Assembly (NCBI RefSeq): GCF_004345245.1
Contig: NZ_SLUQ01000001.1
Span: forward strand, 372,001 to 436,000
DNA length: 64,000 bases
From: Rhizobium sp. BK251
GTDB lineage: Bacteria; Pseudomonadota; Alphaproteobacteria; Rhizobiales; Rhizobiaceae
Direction of reading: 5' to 3'
Part shown: one piece after another, positions 42,631 through 52,126 of the stretch
Numbering within the stretch: position 1 is the stretch's first letter
Layout of the letters: every line of letters starts with the position of its first letter
Notes under the pieces: model-generated
What the model saw: only the letters and a program-made list of their open reading frames with translations
The model's database searches: none
What the model was told of the DNA's origin: nothing
Program-made: the position numbers and the translations under genes

Positions 42631-43538
42631 GATGCTTCTCCCGGGGTCGTCTCGGTCGCCTCAAAATACCAGTCTGGCCGTTCTTTACGCATGAGATCCG
42701 CAGCCCGTGCCGCCGATTGCGGCGTTTCGAACAGGCCGAAGCAGGTCGCTCCCGAGCCCGACATGCGTACCAAGCCCGCGCCGGCCTCGGCAAGCATGGT
42801 CGATACGATCGCGATCTCGCCGGCAATAAGCCGCGCCGGAGGCTCCAGGTCGTTCCTGAGGCTCCGGATGGTTTCCGTCCATTGCCTGATGTCGTGCGGG
42901 CGCGGGTGAATTGCAAGCGGCGGATTGTCCCGCTTCACGAGCCCGCGAAAGACGGACGGCGTGGAAACGCCGACGAGCGGATTGGCAAGTACCATGGCGA
43001 AAGAGGGGAAATCCGCAAGAAGCTCGACCTCTTCGCCGATGCCCCGGGCGACCAGCGGCCGGCTCACAAGGCACATGGGCACATCGGCGCCCAATCGGAC
43101 GGCAAGCGCGGAAAGCGCGTCGTCGGGCAACTCCGTGTTCCACAGGTGCGAGAGCCCGCGCAGCGTCGCCGCCGCATCCGCCGACCCACCACCGATGCCC
43201 GAGGCGATCGGCAGGTTCTTTTCGAGATGGATGTGGACCGGCCGCACTTCGCCGCCGGTTTCGATTATAGCCTGGCGCAGGAGGTCGCGGGCCTTGAGGA
43301 CCAGGTTGTCACCCCCGGCATCCTGCGAAAGCTGGTCCGCGAAGCGCCCATCGAGCGTGAAGCGGTCCTCCGACGCGGATGAGAAGCCAAGCCTGTCCCC
43401 ATGCCCAGCAAAGGTCACCAGCATATCGAGCAGATGGTAACCGTCGCTTCTCCGACCCGTCACGTGCAGGGCAAGATTGATCTTGGCGCGGGCGTCTTCC
43501 CTGACGTCAAAATCCCCCGCCGTGCCGGAACCGGTCAT
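42618..43538 (-). CDS. ispE: 4-diphosphocytidyl-2-C-methyl-D-erythritol kinase
   Basis: 306 aa GHMP kinase of the MEP isoprenoid pathway. The N-terminal AKINLALHV, the ATP-binding LPIASGIGGGSADAAA and MSGSGATCFG are all present. The ATG at 43538 is 10 bp after the TPR-gene stop; a longer frame upstream has no support. The polyprenyl diphosphate synthase gene 2 kb away uses the isoprenoid precursors this pathway makes. Confidence 0.95.
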   Translation of the reverse strand: MTGSGTAGDFDVREDARAKINLALHVTGRRSDGYHLLDMLVTFAGHGDRLGFSSASEDRFTLDGRFADQLSQDAGGDNLVLKARDLLRQAIIETGGEVRPVHIHLEKNLPIASGIGGGSADAAATLRGLSHLWNTELPDDALSALAVRLGADVPMCLVSRPLVARGIGEEVELLADFPSFAMVLANPLVGVSTPSVFRGLVKRDNPPLAIHPRPHDIRQWTETIRSLRNDLEPPARLIAGEIAIVSTMLAEAGAGLVRMSGSGATCFGLFETPQSAARAADLMRKERPDWYFEATETTPGEASWQA

Positions 43539-43548
43539 GGGCCGTCCG

Positions 43549-45384
43549 TCAGGACTTCTTGTCGGCGGCCGGTGGGACGACAGGAGCGGGCTCGGGCTGC
43601 TTGGACGTGTCGGCAGCCTTGGCATCGCTGTCGAGCGCCGGCAGGCCGTTTGCGACCTTTTCCTTGATCTTCGGAATTTCCGCCTCGTCGGGGTCGGCAG
43701 TCAGGGCACGGTTCCACTGGTAGACGGCCTCGAGCTTGCGCCCGACCCGCCAGTAGGCATCTCCGAGATGGTCGTTGATCGTCGCGTCTCCGGCCTTGAT
43801 CTGCGCGGCCCGCTCGAGTTCGTTCACGGCGTCGTCGAAACGGTTCAGGCGATAGTAAGCCCAGCCGAGCGAATCGACGATATAGCCGTCATCCGGCCTG
43901 AGGTCAGCAGCCTTCTTGATCATGTCCAGCCCCTCGTCGAGGTTCCGGTTCATGTCGACCCAGGAATAGCCGAGGTAGTTCAGCACCTGAGGCTGGTCAG
44001 GATTGAGTTCCAGGGCCTTGCGGAAGTTCGGCTCGGCCTGGTCCCATTTCTTCAGCCGCTCGTAGGCGATGCCGCGCTGGAAGAAAACCGACCAATGGCC
44101 GCGGCTCGGCACCGGGCCGATGATTTCCACGGCCTTGTCGTAGTTCTCGGCCATTGCCGGGTAATCCTTGGCGTCGGAAAGCACGCTGCCATAGGCAAGG
44201 TAGCTGCGGATATCCTTTGGATCCGATACGATCAGCGCCTGGAGGTGTTTGCGCGCCTCGTCGACCTTGCCGCCCTGCGCCAGCGCCAGGCCGAGCTGCA
44301 GCTCGGAAATGCGCCGCATGGGAGAGCCGTCCGGCACCTGCTTGTAGAAGGCGATGGCCCGGTCCATCTGTTCTTGCTTCTCGGCTATGCCGCCGAGCAG
44401 GACCAGCGTGTCGGCGCTTTCGGGGTCAAGAGCGTGGGCCGTCTGCAGGTAGAGCGAAACGATGTCCTCCGCGCCGTCGCGGTTGAGCGCGCTGCCGACG
44501 GAGAAGAGAACGGCAGCCGCACCCTGTGCGGCGTTGGTGACCTGCTGCGGCGGCTTTTCGCCGTTCTCGATGCTTTCGCGAAGCGCGTTCAGCGGCGCAT
44601 AGTTGCTGACCATGTTGTCGCCGACGGAAATCGCGTCGAGGGCCCGCTGCTTGTTGCCGGTGCTTGCCTCGAGGCGCGCCAGCGCCATCACGGAGCGCAT
44701 GAAGGTATCAGGCGCTGTTGCCCCGCCTTCCTTGTCGAGCACGGCATCGTTCAGATGCCGGCGCGCGGCCGAGACATTGCCGTTCATGATCGCGATCGCG
44801 CCGGCATGGTAGTTCTGGAAGATCCGGAACCAGTCGGGACCCTTCATCTTCTCGACCGATGCAAGCGCCTCCTTGCCCTTGCCGGAGCCGACACGGGCCC
44901 ATGCGGCCAGAAGGTCGTTCATCATGCGGTCGAGATCGTTGGGCCCGTCATATTTCAGAAGGCTGTCGGCCGTCTTGAATTCGTGGCGACGAATGGCATC
45001 CATGGCCCGCACGACCGTGGTGATGCGCTCGACGGACGGATCCGCCTTCAGGTCGTCGGCATACTTCACGCCGTCCTTAAGGTCGCCGTTCAAGAGCAGC
45101 GAGATCATCAGGCGCTGGCGGATTTCCGGATTGCCCGGCTCGAACATCAGCGCCTTCTTGTAGAGGGTGATGGCGGTGTCGTAATCGTGGTCGACGTCGG
45201 CGGTCCGGGCAGCAAGGAAAGCACCGGAAAAGGTCGTCACGTTTTCAGGATCGAACTTCACGACGGGCGCGGCCTGTTCGCTCGACGGGACTGCCTCCGC
45301 TCGCGCCGCATGCATGGCAGGGAAGGAGAGAACCACCGCCAAGGCCGCGCTCGATAGGAAACGGATGGCAATTTTTTGCCGCAT
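43549..45384 (-). CDS. Exported TPR-repeat protein
   Basis: 611 aa from the ATG at 45384 (GGAGAAAGG 8 nt upstream). A signal peptide ends at about AARA (residue 29). About a dozen tetratricopeptide-like helical pairs follow, the last clear ones near residues 420-560 (ALELNPDQPQVLNYLGYSW, DDGYIVDSLGWAYYRLNRF as separate repeats). The C-terminus is Pro/Lys-rich. It is probably periplasmic or outer-membrane-associated, as a protein-interaction scaffold. Function unknown; it begins the TPR-ispE-moaB run. Confidence 0.88.
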   Translation of the reverse strand: MRQKIAIRFLSSAALAVVLSFPAMHAARAEAVPSSEQAAPVVKFDPENVTTFSGAFLAARTADVDHDYDTAITLYKKALMFEPGNPEIRQRLMISLLLNGDLKDGVKYADDLKADPSVERITTVVRAMDAIRRHEFKTADSLLKYDGPNDLDRMMNDLLAAWARVGSGKGKEALASVEKMKGPDWFRIFQNYHAGAIAIMNGNVSAARRHLNDAVLDKEGGATAPDTFMRSVMALARLEASTGNKQRALDAISVGDNMVSNYAPLNALRESIENGEKPPQQVTNAAQGAAAVLFSVGSALNRDGAEDIVSLYLQTAHALDPESADTLVLLGGIAEKQEQMDRAIAFYKQVPDGSPMRRISELQLGLALAQGGKVDEARKHLQALIVSDPKDIRSYLAYGSVLSDAKDYPAMAENYDKAVEIIGPVPSRGHWSVFFQRGIAYERLKKWDQAEPNFRKALELNPDQPQVLNYLGYSWVDMNRNLDEGLDMIKKAADLRPDDGYIVDSLGWAYYRLNRFDDAVNELERAAQIKAGDATINDHLGDAYWRVGRKLEAVYQWNRALTADPDEAEIPKIKEKVANGLPALDSDAKAADTSKQPEPAPVVPPAADKKS

Positions 45385-45427
45385 TGGAAAACCTTTCTCC
45401 GAGGGCCGTCCCCACGGTCGGCCGCAC

Positions 45428-45448
45428 AATCAGTTGCTACGACTGATT
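45428..45448. promoter_or_regulatory. Palindrome upstream of the TPR gene
   Basis: Perfect 7-bp inverted repeat AATCAGT-N7-ACTGATT, 44-64 bp upstream of the TPR-gene start (minus strand). It may be an operator or the end of the polyprenyl synthase transcript; on the minus strand no T-run follows it. Confidence 0.35.
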
Positions 45449-45504
45449 CACAATAGGATGGCTTTTTTGAAGCGGTCCCGCAAGAAAATCAGCCGATGAT
45501 CGAT

Positions 45505-46545
45505 TCAGTTCAGGCGCTCGATGCAGAAATCGATGACGTCCAACAGCGACGATTTCCAGGTGCTGTCGGGCAGCGGCGCCAGCGCGTCGCGGGCGATCGT
45601 TCCATAGTGGACTGCCCTTGCCATCGTATCGTTCAGCGTGCCGTATTTGGTTATCAGCCGCAGCGCCTTCTCCAGGTTGGCATCGCTGTTGCTGCCGCCT
45701 TCGATGGCATCGCGCCAGAAGGCGCGCTCCTCGCCGGTACCGCGCCGGTAGGCGAGGATGACGGGGAGCGTGATCTTGCCCTCGCGGAAGTCGTCGCCGA
45801 CATTCTTGCCGAGTTCCGCAGCCTTGCCGCCATAGTCCAGCGCGTCGTCGACCAGCTGGAAGGCGAGGCCGAGATTCATGCCATAGGACTTGAGCGCGTT
45901 GCGCCCGGCCTTGCCGCCGGAGGCGATGATTGGGCCGACTTCCGCGGCAGCGGCAAAGAGCGCAGCCGTCTTGGCGCGAATCACCGAGAGATAGTCGTCT
46001 TCAGTCGTTTCCATGTTCTTGGCGACGGAAAGCTGCAGCACCTCGCCTTCGGCGATGACGCATGCGGCGGCCGAAAGCACGTCGAGTGCATCCAGCGAAC
46101 CGGCATCCACCATCATGCGGAAGGCCTGGCCGAGCAGGAAGTCGCCGACAAGGACGCTCGCCTGGTTGCCCCAGATGATGCGCGCCGTGGACTTGCCGCG
46201 ACGCAGGTCGCTCTCGTCCACCACGTCGTCATGCAGCAGCGTCGCCGTATGCATGAACTCGACACTGGTGGCGAGCTTGATGTGGTTGTCGCCCTCGTAG
46301 CCGAACATGGCGGCGGCAGCGAGGGTCAGCATTGGCCGCAGCCGTTTCCCGCCGGAGGAGATGAGGTGGTTTGCCACCTCCGGAATCATCTGTACGTCCG
46401 AGCCTGCCTTGGAAAGGATAAGCTGGTTTACCCGCTCCATGTCCGCCTTGGTCAGATCGACGAGCGGCTTGATTGACGCGAGTTTGTTTTTGCCTTCTTC
46501 AAGCGGTATTACCACGCCCAACGACCCGGACTCCTGTTCATTCAT
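45505..46545 (-). CDS. ispB: Trans-polyprenyl diphosphate synthase (octa-/decaprenyl type)
   Basis: 346 aa from the ATG at 46545. It makes the side chain of ubiquinone. The two Asp-rich motifs are LLHDDVVDESDLRRG (first) and LVDDALDY (second), with GGKRLRP near residue 65. Ubiquinone-10 is usual in rhizobia, so decaprenyl is likely, but chain length cannot be read from sequence here. An upstream in-frame extension overlaps DUF2007 and is rejected. Confidence 0.92.
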   Translation of the reverse strand: MNEQESGSLGVVIPLEEGKNKLASIKPLVDLTKADMERVNQLILSKAGSDVQMIPEVANHLISSGGKRLRPMLTLAAAAMFGYEGDNHIKLATSVEFMHTATLLHDDVVDESDLRRGKSTARIIWGNQASVLVGDFLLGQAFRMMVDAGSLDALDVLSAAACVIAEGEVLQLSVAKNMETTEDDYLSVIRAKTAALFAAAAEVGPIIASGGKAGRNALKSYGMNLGLAFQLVDDALDYGGKAAELGKNVGDDFREGKITLPVILAYRRGTGEERAFWRDAIEGGSNSDANLEKALRLITKYGTLNDTMARAVHYGTIARDALAPLPDSTWKSSLLDVIDFCIERLN

Positions 46546-46630
46546 CGCGTTTGACAATAGAAAGGGGCAGGAGGCGCGGCAAGAGGCGATTTGTCCCGGT
46601 CGCGCGAATTTGACAGGGAATATATCGCAA

Positions 46631-46858
46631 ATGCACGAACTTATCCGCGCCAACGATCCCGTGCTTCTGTCCTTTGCGGAGAGCCTGATGAAGGATGCGG
46701 GGATTCATTGCGTGATTGCGGATCAGGCGATGAGCGTGCTGGAGGGTTCGCTGGGAATGCTGCAGAGGCGGTTGCTGGTCGATGACGAGCGGGCCGATCA
46801 GGCGCGCCGTATCCTCATTGATGCAGGCCTCGGCGCCGAGCTGCGCAGCAAGACCTGA
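46631..46858 (+). CDS. DUF2007 small protein
   Basis: 75 aa. It starts MHELIRANDPVLLSFAESL and continues through VIADQAMSVLEGS to a C-terminal LLVDDERADQARRIL, the DUF2007 pattern (putative signal-transducing, PII-like or ACT-like small domain). A longer in-frame ORF reaching back to 46307 is antisense to the polyprenyl synthase. It is 8 bp ahead of the methyltransferase and divergent from ispB. Confidence 0.85.
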   Translation: MHELIRANDPVLLSFAESLMKDAGIHCVIADQAMSVLEGSLGMLQRRLLVDDERADQARRILIDAGLGAELRSKT

Positions 46859-46866
46859 GAGCCGCC

Positions 46867-47637
46867 ATGACGGCAGCCGAAACTATCGACGCTTTTCACC
46901 GTGGCCGATTCCATATCGTCCAGCCCAGGGGCCGCGGCCACCGCGCCGGCATGGACGCGATGCTGCTTGCAGCACTCGTCGCCGATGAAGGGCCCATAAG
47001 GGTTGCCGATCTCGGGGCAGGGGCAGGGGCGGCCGGGATGGCCGTCGCCTCGCGGCTCGAACGAGCTGAAGTGGTCCTTTTCGAGCGCTCGGCGGAAATG
47101 GCGGAGTTTGCGAGGAAGAGCCTCGCATTGCCCGAGAACGCGGCATTTGCGGCGCGTGTTTCGACCGCGGAGGCCGACGTGACCCTGACCGGCAAGCTCC
47201 GCAATGCCGCGGGACTGGTCGATGACAGTTTCCATCATGTCATCATGAACCCGCCGTTCAACGATGCCGGCGACCGGCGTACGCCCGATGCGCTGAAGGC
47301 CGAGGCGCACGCGATGACCGGAGACCTGTTCGAGAGCTGGATCCGCACGGCCGGCGCCATCATGATCCCCGGTGGTCAGCTCTCGCTGATCGCGCGGCCG
47401 CAGTCGATCGGCGATATCATCGATGCCTGCGGCCGGCGCTTCGGAGGTGTCGAGATCACGCCAGTCCATCCGCGTGAGGGTGAAAATGCCGTGCGCATTC
47501 TGGTGACGGCAATCAAGGGCTCGAAGGCGCGGCTTTCGCTGCGCGCGCCCCTCGTCATGCATGACGAGGGGACGCATCGCTTTTCTTCCTTCGTCGACGA
47601 CCTGAACAACGGCCGGGCGAGCTATCGCCGCCGTTGA
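46867..47637 (+). CDS. TrmN6-type tRNA1(Val) A37 N6-methyltransferase
   Basis: 256 aa SAM-dependent methyltransferase. Motif I is VADLGAGAGAAGMAVA near residue 47, and NPPF near residue 127 is the amino-methylating signature. The family methylates adenine N6 in tRNA1(Val). GAGAGCC lies before the ATG, and it probably shares a transcript with DUF2007. Substrate assignment rests on the family; other N6-adenine targets are possible. Confidence 0.85.
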   Translation: MTAAETIDAFHRGRFHIVQPRGRGHRAGMDAMLLAALVADEGPIRVADLGAGAGAAGMAVASRLERAEVVLFERSAEMAEFARKSLALPENAAFAARVSTAEADVTLTGKLRNAAGLVDDSFHHVIMNPPFNDAGDRRTPDALKAEAHAMTGDLFESWIRTAGAIMIPGGQLSLIARPQSIGDIIDACGRRFGGVEITPVHPREGENAVRILVTAIKGSKARLSLRAPLVMHDEGTHRFSSFVDDLNNGRASYRRR

Positions 47638-47640
47638 GGA

Positions 47641-48981
47641 TCAGGTGAGACTTTGGAAGAAGTCGAACAGCAGCTTCATGTTGAGCGTGGCGATCGCGAT
47701 TGCGATCACATAGGCGATGCCGCTCAGCCAACGGGGCGAGACGAGTTCACCCATCTTGGTCTTGTCTGCAGTGAACATGACAAGCGGGAAGACGGCGAAG
47801 GAAAGCTGCAGGCTGAGCACGACCTGCGTCAGGATCAGCAATTCCGCCGTGCCCTGGTCGCCGTACCAGATGGTGACGAAGGCCGCGGGGATGATGGCAA
47901 TCCCCCGCGTTATCAGGCGCCGCATCCACGGCTGCAAGCGGATTCTCAGGAAGCCTTCCATGACGATCTGGCCGGCAAGCGTGGCCGTCACGGTCGAGTT
48001 CAAGCCGCAGCAGAGAAGTGCGATGCCGAAGAGGGTCGGTGCGATCGCAAGGCCGAGGAGGGGAGCCAGCAGCGAAGACGCCTCGCCAAGCTCCACCACA
48101 TCCGTCTTGCCGTGCGCGTGGAAAGCCGCTGCTGCAAGGATCAGGATCGAAGCGTTGATCAGCAGCGCAAAACAGAGCGCGACGGTCGAATCGATCGTGG
48201 CGAACTTGAGCGCTTCCCGCTTCTCCGGCACGGAATGGCCGTAGTCGCGGGTCTGTACGATGCCGGAATGCAGATAGAGATTGTGCGGCATGACCGTCGC
48301 GCCGAGAATGCCGAGCGCGATGTAGAGCATCTCCGGGTTGCGGACGATTTCCGTCGTCGGGAAGAACCCGCGGATGACGGCGCCCCATTCCGGGTCGGCC
48401 ATGAAGATCTGAATGGCGAAACAGACTGCGATGACGCCGAGGAGGGTAATCACGAAGGCTTCCACCCAGCGGAACCCGACTTTCTGCAGATAGAGAATGA
48501 GAAAAACGTCGAGTGCGGTGATCAGCACGCCCAGTTCCAGGGGTATCCCGAACAGCAGGTTGAGGCCGATCGCGGTGCCGATCACTTCGGCAATGTCAGT
48601 GGCGATGATCGCGATCTCGGCAAAGGCCCAGAGCGGCACGGACACGTATTTCGGGAAAGCGTCCCGGCATGCCTGGGCAAGGTCGCGACCGGATGCAATA
48701 GCGAGGCGTGCGCACAGCGATTGCAGGACGATGGCCATCAGGTTCGACAGCAGGGCAACCGTCAACAGCGCGTAGCCAAATTTCGAACCGCCGGCCAGCG
48801 ACGTCGCCCAGTTGCCGGGATCCATGTAACCGACGGCGACCATGTAACCGGGACCCGCGAAAGCTGCGATCCGCCGAAACGTCGAGCCGCTCGATGATGT
48901 CCGCACAGTTCTGTAGACATCGGAAAGTGAGGCTTCTTCGCGTTCGTGGCGCCAGCCTGGGGTGGTATTGCGTTCAAGCAT
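47641..48981 (-). CDS. mntH: NRAMP-type Mn2+/H+ symporter
   Basis: 446 aa, eleven predicted helices. The metal-binding segments are intact: DPGN in [10 protein letters not shown] near residue 52 and MPHNLYLHS near residue 240. It imports manganese and other divalent metals. The ATG at 48981 has a weak ribosome site. A Fur-family box lies 50-70 bp upstream. It converges with the TrmN6-type gene, 3 bp apart. Confidence 0.93.
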   Translation of the reverse strand: MLERNTTPGWRHEREEASLSDVYRTVRTSSSGSTFRRIAAFAGPGYMVAVGYMDPGNWATSLAGGSKFGYALLTVALLSNLMAIVLQSLCARLAIASGRDLAQACRDAFPKYVSVPLWAFAEIAIIATDIAEVIGTAIGLNLLFGIPLELGVLITALDVFLILYLQKVGFRWVEAFVITLLGVIAVCFAIQIFMADPEWGAVIRGFFPTTEIVRNPEMLYIALGILGATVMPHNLYLHSGIVQTRDYGHSVPEKREALKFATIDSTVALCFALLINASILILAAAAFHAHGKTDVVELGEASSLLAPLLGLAIAPTLFGIALLCCGLNSTVTATLAGQIVMEGFLRIRLQPWMRRLITRGIAIIPAAFVTIWYGDQGTAELLILTQVVLSLQLSFAVFPLVMFTADKTKMGELVSPRWLSGIAYVIAIAIATLNMKLLFDFFQSLT

Positions 48982-49029
48982 ATGTATCTGGTCCCGGTCT
49001 TGTCGATATTGGCAGTGGTAACCTGTTTG

Positions 49030-49050
49030 GAATGATAATGCAAGTCATTC
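49030..49050 (-). promoter_or_regulatory. Fur-family box (Fur/Mur) upstream of mntH
   Basis: Perfect inverted repeat GAATGA-N9-TCATTC, with TAATGCAAG at the centre, resembling the Fur consensus and the Mur sites of rhizobia. It overlaps a second palindrome TGC-N9-GCA at 49039-49053. It lies 49-69 bp before the mntH start. Manganese-dependent repression by Mur is the likely role (inference). Confidence 0.6.
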
Positions 49051-49163
49051 GCAACTATGTGACGGTGTGGCGAGCTTTTGTGAGGTTCGGCATTGTGTTT
49101 GACGCTGCAGAGCATACATGCACTGCTGAGGAATTTATTGGAAACAGGGAGCGGAATTGAAAG

Positions 49164-50024
49164 ATGGCAGGATTGTTTAAGAGGCTGATACCGAGACGCT
49201 TCCGCAAGGATGATACGGTCATCCCCGTAGTCCGGTTGCACGGCGCCATTATGAGTGGTGGCAATCAGTTCCGCCCGGCGCTGAACCTCGTCAACGTGGC
49301 CGCCGTCCTGGACAAGGCTTTCGGCTTCAAGGCGGCGCCGGCCGTCGCCATCTCCATCAATTCGCCGGGTGGCTCGCCGGTCCAGTCGCGCCTGATCTTC
49401 AGCCGCATCCGTGAACTCGCCCGTGAGAAGGAAAAGAAGGTACTGGTCTTCGTCGAGGATGTCGCGGCCTCCGGCGGCTACATGATCGCGCTCGCGGGCG
49501 ACGAGATCATCGCCGATCCGACCTCGATCGTGGGCTCCATCGGCGTCGTTTCCGGCGGCTTCGGCTTTCCGGAACTGCTGAAGAAGGTCGGCGTCGAGAG
49601 GCGCGTCTATACGGCAGGTGAAAACAAGGTGATCCTCGATCCCTTCCAGCCGGAGAAGGAAAAGGACATCGACTTCCTGAAGGGGCTGCAGCACGAGATC
49701 CACGAGATCTTCATCGCCATGGTGCGCGAGCGTCGGGGCGCCAAGCTGACAGACGACGAGACGATCTTCTCCGGCTTGTTCTGGAGCGGCTTGCGCGGGC
49801 TGGAACTTGGGCTGGTGGATGGTCTCGGCGACATGCGGCTTGAACTGAAGAAACGTTATGGCGACAAGACCCGACTGGAGCTGGTCAGCGCGCCCCGCGG
49901 CCTCTTCGGTCGCAGGGTTCCGGGTGCCTCCTCGGCGGGCCTCAACGGCGTCGTTTCGGGCCTTGCCACAGGGCTTGTGGAAGCGGCCGAGGAGAAGGCA
50001 ATGTGGGGCCGCTACGGACTCTGA
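49164..50024 (+). CDS. S49-family peptidase (SohB/SppA type)
   Basis: 286 aa, one S49 domain. Conserved segments: SINSPGGSPVQSRLIF, VEDVAASGGYMIALAGDEI with the nucleophile Ser, and ADPTSIVGSIGVV. No signal peptide is apparent; the N-terminus is basic (KRLIPRRFRK), so the enzyme is cytoplasmic or peripheral at the membrane. The family degrades cleaved signal peptides. GGGAGCGG lies upstream. It begins a short run with a small gene and glyQ. Confidence 0.9.
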   Translation: MAGLFKRLIPRRFRKDDTVIPVVRLHGAIMSGGNQFRPALNLVNVAAVLDKAFGFKAAPAVAISINSPGGSPVQSRLIFSRIRELAREKEKKVLVFVEDVAASGGYMIALAGDEIIADPTSIVGSIGVVSGGFGFPELLKKVGVERRVYTAGENKVILDPFQPEKEKDIDFLKGLQHEIHEIFIAMVRERRGAKLTDDETIFSGLFWSGLRGLELGLVDGLGDMRLELKKRYGDKTRLELVSAPRGLFGRRVPGASSAGLNGVVSGLATGLVEAAEEKAMWGRYGL

Positions 50025-50036
50025 CGGAGGGCAGCC

Positions 50037-50228
50037 ATGCCGCAAATCATCTTTCTCATCGTGCTCGTCGGCGGCGGCTGGCTGCTCTATCGGCGCTTCA
50101 TCCAGGATGCACGGCGCCTTGCCGAAAAGTCCCGCCGCGCCGAGCGCGAACGCCAGACCGGCGCCATGGGCACGCTGGTCAAGGATCCCGCAACCGGCGA
50201 ATACCGGGTCAAGCGCGAGGATGAGTGA
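50037..50228 (+). CDS. Small single-helix membrane protein
   Basis: 63 aa with an N-terminal hydrophobic helix (about 3-20), then an Arg/Lys/Ala-rich cytoplasmic tail (FIQDARRLAEKSRRAERE) and an acidic-basic end (DPATGEYRVKREDE). GGAGGG precedes the ATG. It is 12 bp after the S49 peptidase and likely coupled with it. No family name is certain. Confidence 0.7.
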   Translation: MPQIIFLIVLVGGGWLLYRRFIQDARRLAEKSRRAERERQTGAMGTLVKDPATGEYRVKREDE

Positions 50229-50321
50229 CGAGGCCGAGAGCCAAGTGAAGAGCTTGACCCCATTTCCATAGCGTGGCACCTGTCGCGCCACCAAAACCAA
50301 CTGAACAGTGATGCCTTCATC

Positions 50322-51284
<963 letters not shown>

Positions 51285-51298
51285 TATCCTCTAGACGA

Positions 51299-51343
51299 CA
51301 CCGGCCCGGAATAACAATTCTTGGCCGGTGGCGCTTTCGCGCC
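51299..51343 (+). terminator. Tandem hairpins after glyQ
   Basis: A perfect 8-bp stem (51299-51306 with 51323-51330, 16-nt loop) and next to it a 5-bp GGCGC/GCGCC hairpin (51330-51343, loop TTTC), followed by GGTTTATT. Together they probably end the glyQ transcript; the T-run is short. Confidence 0.5.
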
Positions 51344-51408
51344 GGTTTATTGCCTGATCCGATCCAAACGCAGGCAGTTCGGCGGTAAAACGGTGAGAAC
51401 GCGACGAA

Positions 51409-51432
51409 ATCGCAGATGACAACATCTGCGAT
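51409..51432 (+). promoter_or_regulatory. Perfect 10-bp stem-loop in the lemA leader
   Basis: ATCGCAGATG (51409-51418) and CATCTGCGAT (51423-51432) with a 4-nt loop ACAA, 46 bp before the lemA start, with no T-run. It can be an operator or an RNA hairpin in the leader. Confidence 0.5.
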
Positions 51433-51477
51433 CCTGCCTAATCTCCGCGCGAATTTGTACTCGCCGGGGGAATCGCG

Positions 51478-52029
51478 ATGTATATCCTGCTCGCCATTAT
51501 TGTCATCGTCGCGCTTTACGCCGTCTTTATCTACAACGGCCTTGTCCGTGCGCGGCAGATGGCGGAGGAGGCCTGGTCCGGCATCGACGTCCAATTGAAG
51601 CGGCGCGCCGACCTCATCCCGAACCTGATCGAGACCGTCAAGGGCTATGCCGCCCATGAGCGTGGTACGCTGGAAGAGGTGGTGGAGCTGCGCAACAAGG
51701 CGCAGGCCGTTCCCGCGGGAGACGTTGCCGGGCGCGCCCAGGCCGAAGGCCTGCTTGGACAGGCGCTCGGCCGCCTGCTGGCGCTCGCCGAAGCCTATCC
51801 TGATCTGAAGGCCAACCAGAATTTCTCCGAGTTGCAGGGCTCGCTCGAGACCATGGAGAGCGAAATCCAGATGGCGCGGCGCTACTACAACGGCGCTGCC
51901 CGCGACCTGAACGTTAAGGTCGAGAGCTTCCCATCCAACCTGGTTGCTGGCCAGTTCGGCTTCGGAAAGCGCGAATATTTCGAAATTACGAACGAGGCCG
52001 ACCGCGCCGTCCCGACGGTCAAATTCTGA
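51478..52029 (+). CDS. lemA: LemA-family protein
   Basis: 183 aa: an N-terminal membrane helix (about 2-20) and a helical-bundle domain (WSGIDVQLKRRADLIPNLIETV, separated here as ALKRRADLIPNL-type motif, and ARRYYNGAARDLN). The C-terminal GFGKREYFE and final VPTVKF are characteristic. LemA proteins are membrane-anchored; the function is unsettled. A DUF2207 gene lies downstream, as in many genomes, but here aroA is between them. Confidence 0.92.
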   Translation: MYILLAIIVIVALYAVFIYNGLVRARQMAEEAWSGIDVQLKRRADLIPNLIETVKGYAAHERGTLEEVVELRNKAQAVPAGDVAGRAQAEGLLGQALGRLLALAEAYPDLKANQNFSELQGSLETMESEIQMARRYYNGAARDLNVKVESFPSNLVAGQFGFGKREYFEITNEADRAVPTVKF

Positions 52030-52126
52030 TTTTGCAGGACGGGCTCATTTGTCGTAGAGGACGGGCGACGTGCATTCCAGGGGCCCTTTCGAGACCGGGC
52101 CGCGCATCGACGGAAGAGACAATATC

